NCBI GenBank assembly: GCA_021809755.1
Contig: JAJZJZ010000014.1
Location: 1 to 32,006, forward strand
Length of the DNA: 32,006 bases
From: Thermoplasmata archaeon
GTDB lineage: Archaea > Thermoplasmatota > Thermoplasmata > Thermoplasmatales > Thermoplasmataceae
Direction of reading: 5' to 3'
Shown: positions 30,834 through 32,006 of the stretch, in pieces
How positions within the stretch are numbered: the first letter of the stretch is position 1
Layout of the letters: every line of letters begins with the position of its first letter
The notes under the pieces: model-generated
Seen by the model: only the letters and a program-made list of their open reading frames with translations
What the model was told of the DNA's origin: nothing
Database searches by the model: none
Program-made: the position numbers and the translations under genes

Positions 30834-32006
30834 ATGGCAGAAACATCAGAAAACAGGGAAGTGCTTCCAGTCGATGAACGTTATCATCCTGGAATTGGGG
30901 CATTTGAGAAAGCTCACATAGAATCATTGGAACATCCTGAAGAGTTCTGGTCCAGAGCCGCAACTGTGCTTGATTGGTATAGAACGTGGGACAGAGTTCT
31001 CGACGATAGTAACCCACCATTCTACAAGTGGTTTGTAAACGGAAAACTTAATATTTCATATAATGCAGTTGACAGGCACATAACTTCTCACAGACGAAAC
31101 AAGGCTGCTTATATGTGGATCGGAGAAAACGGGGAAGAGAAGATTATAACATTCGATGGTTTATATAGAAGAGTTAACAATCTTGCATCTGCTCTCTTGA
31201 ATCTGGGAATAAAGAAGGGGGACAAGATACTCATATATCTCCCCATGATTCTTGAAGCCCCTGTCGCCATGCTTGCATCAGCAAGGATAGGTGCCACATT
31301 CTCTTTTGTTTTTGCTGGATTTGGTGCATCTGCAGTCGCCGAAAGAATAGAGGACGCTCAGGCAAAGATGATCATTACTGCAGATGGTGCCCACAGGAAC
31401 GGTAAGATCGTGGAGCTAAAGAAGATAATTGACGAAGCATTGGAACAAACTTCTACAGTTTCAAATGTTATAGTTGTCAAAAGAACGAATCATGGCGTGT
31501 CAATGGAGGAGGGCCGGGATATATGGTACCATGAAATAGTTGGAGACGGCATGACCTATGTGAAACCGGTAGAGATGGATTCCAATGATCCGCTTTACAT
31601 TCTGTATACTTCAGGAACAACAGGAAAACCAAAAGGAGTTGTGCACGGAAATGGAGGATATGCAGTTTGGGTAGCAAACACCATGAAATGGGCGTTCAAC
31701 CCCGCTGAGGATGATAGATGGTGGTGCGCAGCAGATATAGGATGGGTTACCGGGCACAGCTACATAGTATTTGCCCCTTTGATTTTGGGGATCACCTCAA
31801 TAATGTATGAGGGTTCCATTACATACCCTGCACCTGATCGTATGTGGGAAATTATTGAACGATACAGAGTGAATATACTATATACATCACCTACTGCCAT
31901 AAGGACACTAATGCGGTTTGGAGACAAGTATCCGAAAATGCATGATATTTCCACACTTAACGTATTGGGGACTGTAGGAGAGCCAATAAATCCCGCAGCA
32001 TGGAAA
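30834..32006 (+). CDS. acs: Acetyl-CoA synthetase (AMP-forming), N-terminal 391 codons
   Basis: Converts acetate, ATP and CoA to acetyl-CoA, AMP and PPi in the cytosol. The frame is open to the window end. It starts MAETSENREVLPVDERYHPG, has an acyl-CoA synthetase N-terminal domain (FWSRAATVLDWYRTWDRV), the AMP-binding motif YTSGTTGKPKGVVHGNGGY (about 260-278) and WWCAADIGWVTGHSYIVFAP, characteristic of Acs. Acetate is the likely substrate, but propionate-type enzymes look alike. The C-terminal lid with the acetylated lysine lies outside. It stands apart from the permease operon. Confidence 0.93.
   Translation, partial: MAETSENREVLPVDERYHPGIGAFEKAHIESLEHPEEFWSRAATVLDWYRTWDRVLDDSNPPFYKWFVNGKLNISYNAVDRHITSHRRNKAAYMWIGENGEEKIITFDGLYRRVNNLASALLNLGIKKGDKILIYLPMILEAPVAMLASARIGATFSFVFAGFGASAVAERIEDAQAKMIITADGAHRNGKIVELKKIIDEALEQTSTVSNVIVVKRTNHGVSMEEGRDIWYHEIVGDGMTYVKPVEMDSNDPLYILYTSGTTGKPKGVVHGNGGYAVWVANTMKWAFNPAEDDRWWCAADIGWVTGHSYIVFAPLILGITSIMYEGSITYPAPDRMWEIIERYRVNILYTSPTAIRTLMRFGDKYPKMHDISTLNVLGTVGEPINPAAWK

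Noticed and set aside
1-32006. CRISPR arrays, rRNA, prophage genes, plasmid or replication origin
   Set aside because: No regularly spaced repeats, no rRNA sequence, no structural phage or replication genes were seen anywhere in the window.

Overview
The window reads as the chromosome of an AT-rich archaeon, most likely of the order Thermoplasmatales (Cuniculiplasma/Ferroplasma type). The evidence is archaeal informational genes (SRP54, transcript-cleavage factor TFS, prefoldin alpha, FtsY), an archaeal-style regulator set (HTH_10, HxlR, MarR, XRE and ArsR-like winged helices), a DUF981 membrane protein, and TATA boxes about 25 bp before start codons with no Shine-Dalgarno, as expected for leaderless mRNAs. 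Genes inside operons instead carry GGAGG/GAGGTG ribosome sites, often with GTG, TTG and once apparently ATT starts. The order assignment is inference from gene content only.

Layout. 1-1580: SRP54 (cut by the window edge), TFS and a CoA-binding protein. 1795-2073: two tRNA-Ser genes. 2115-4263: an HxlR regulator, 740 bp of eroded non-coding DNA, then an HTH_10 regulator divergent from a small orphan protein across a perfect palindrome. 4308-6670: an ABC-2 exporter pair whose ATPase seems to start at ATT, and a DUF981 membrane protein. 6766-9767: a zinc-ribbon protein divergent from a four-gene ABC operon (ATPase, two membrane proteins, winged-helix regulator). 9854-11437: carbamate kinase and a phosphoribosyltransferase, tail to tail. 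11500-13510: a MarR regulator with a 14-TM drug-exporter-like MFS protein. 13700-13774: tRNA-Glu.

13828-19441 is a surface/accessory stretch: a winged-helix regulator with a three-TM partner, a secreted protein made of two NTF2-like repeats, a dead IS607 TnpA, and a 1125-residue anchored surface protein with duplicated beta-propeller and ETGL modules. 19791-21792 is an AbiE-like type IV toxin-antitoxin locus: the AbiEi-like gene is intact and sits behind repeated operator-like sequences, while the AbiEii nucleotidyltransferase carries a nonsense codon and a frameshift.

21931-28733 returns to core functions: sugar-nucleotide transferase, a small membrane protein, then pgk-pfdA-ftsY as a tight operon, an XRE regulator overlapping ftsY tail to tail, a COG4280-like membrane protein, a LURP-one-like protein and a second HxlR regulator. 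28876-32006: an APC amino-acid permease coupled to a small PH-like protein, then the first 391 codons of acetyl-CoA synthetase.

The most noteworthy items are the AbiE locus with a broken toxin, a nuclease-like antitoxin N-terminus and a repeated operator; the apparent ATT start; and several perfect inverted repeats placed right at start codons of regulators and of TFS.
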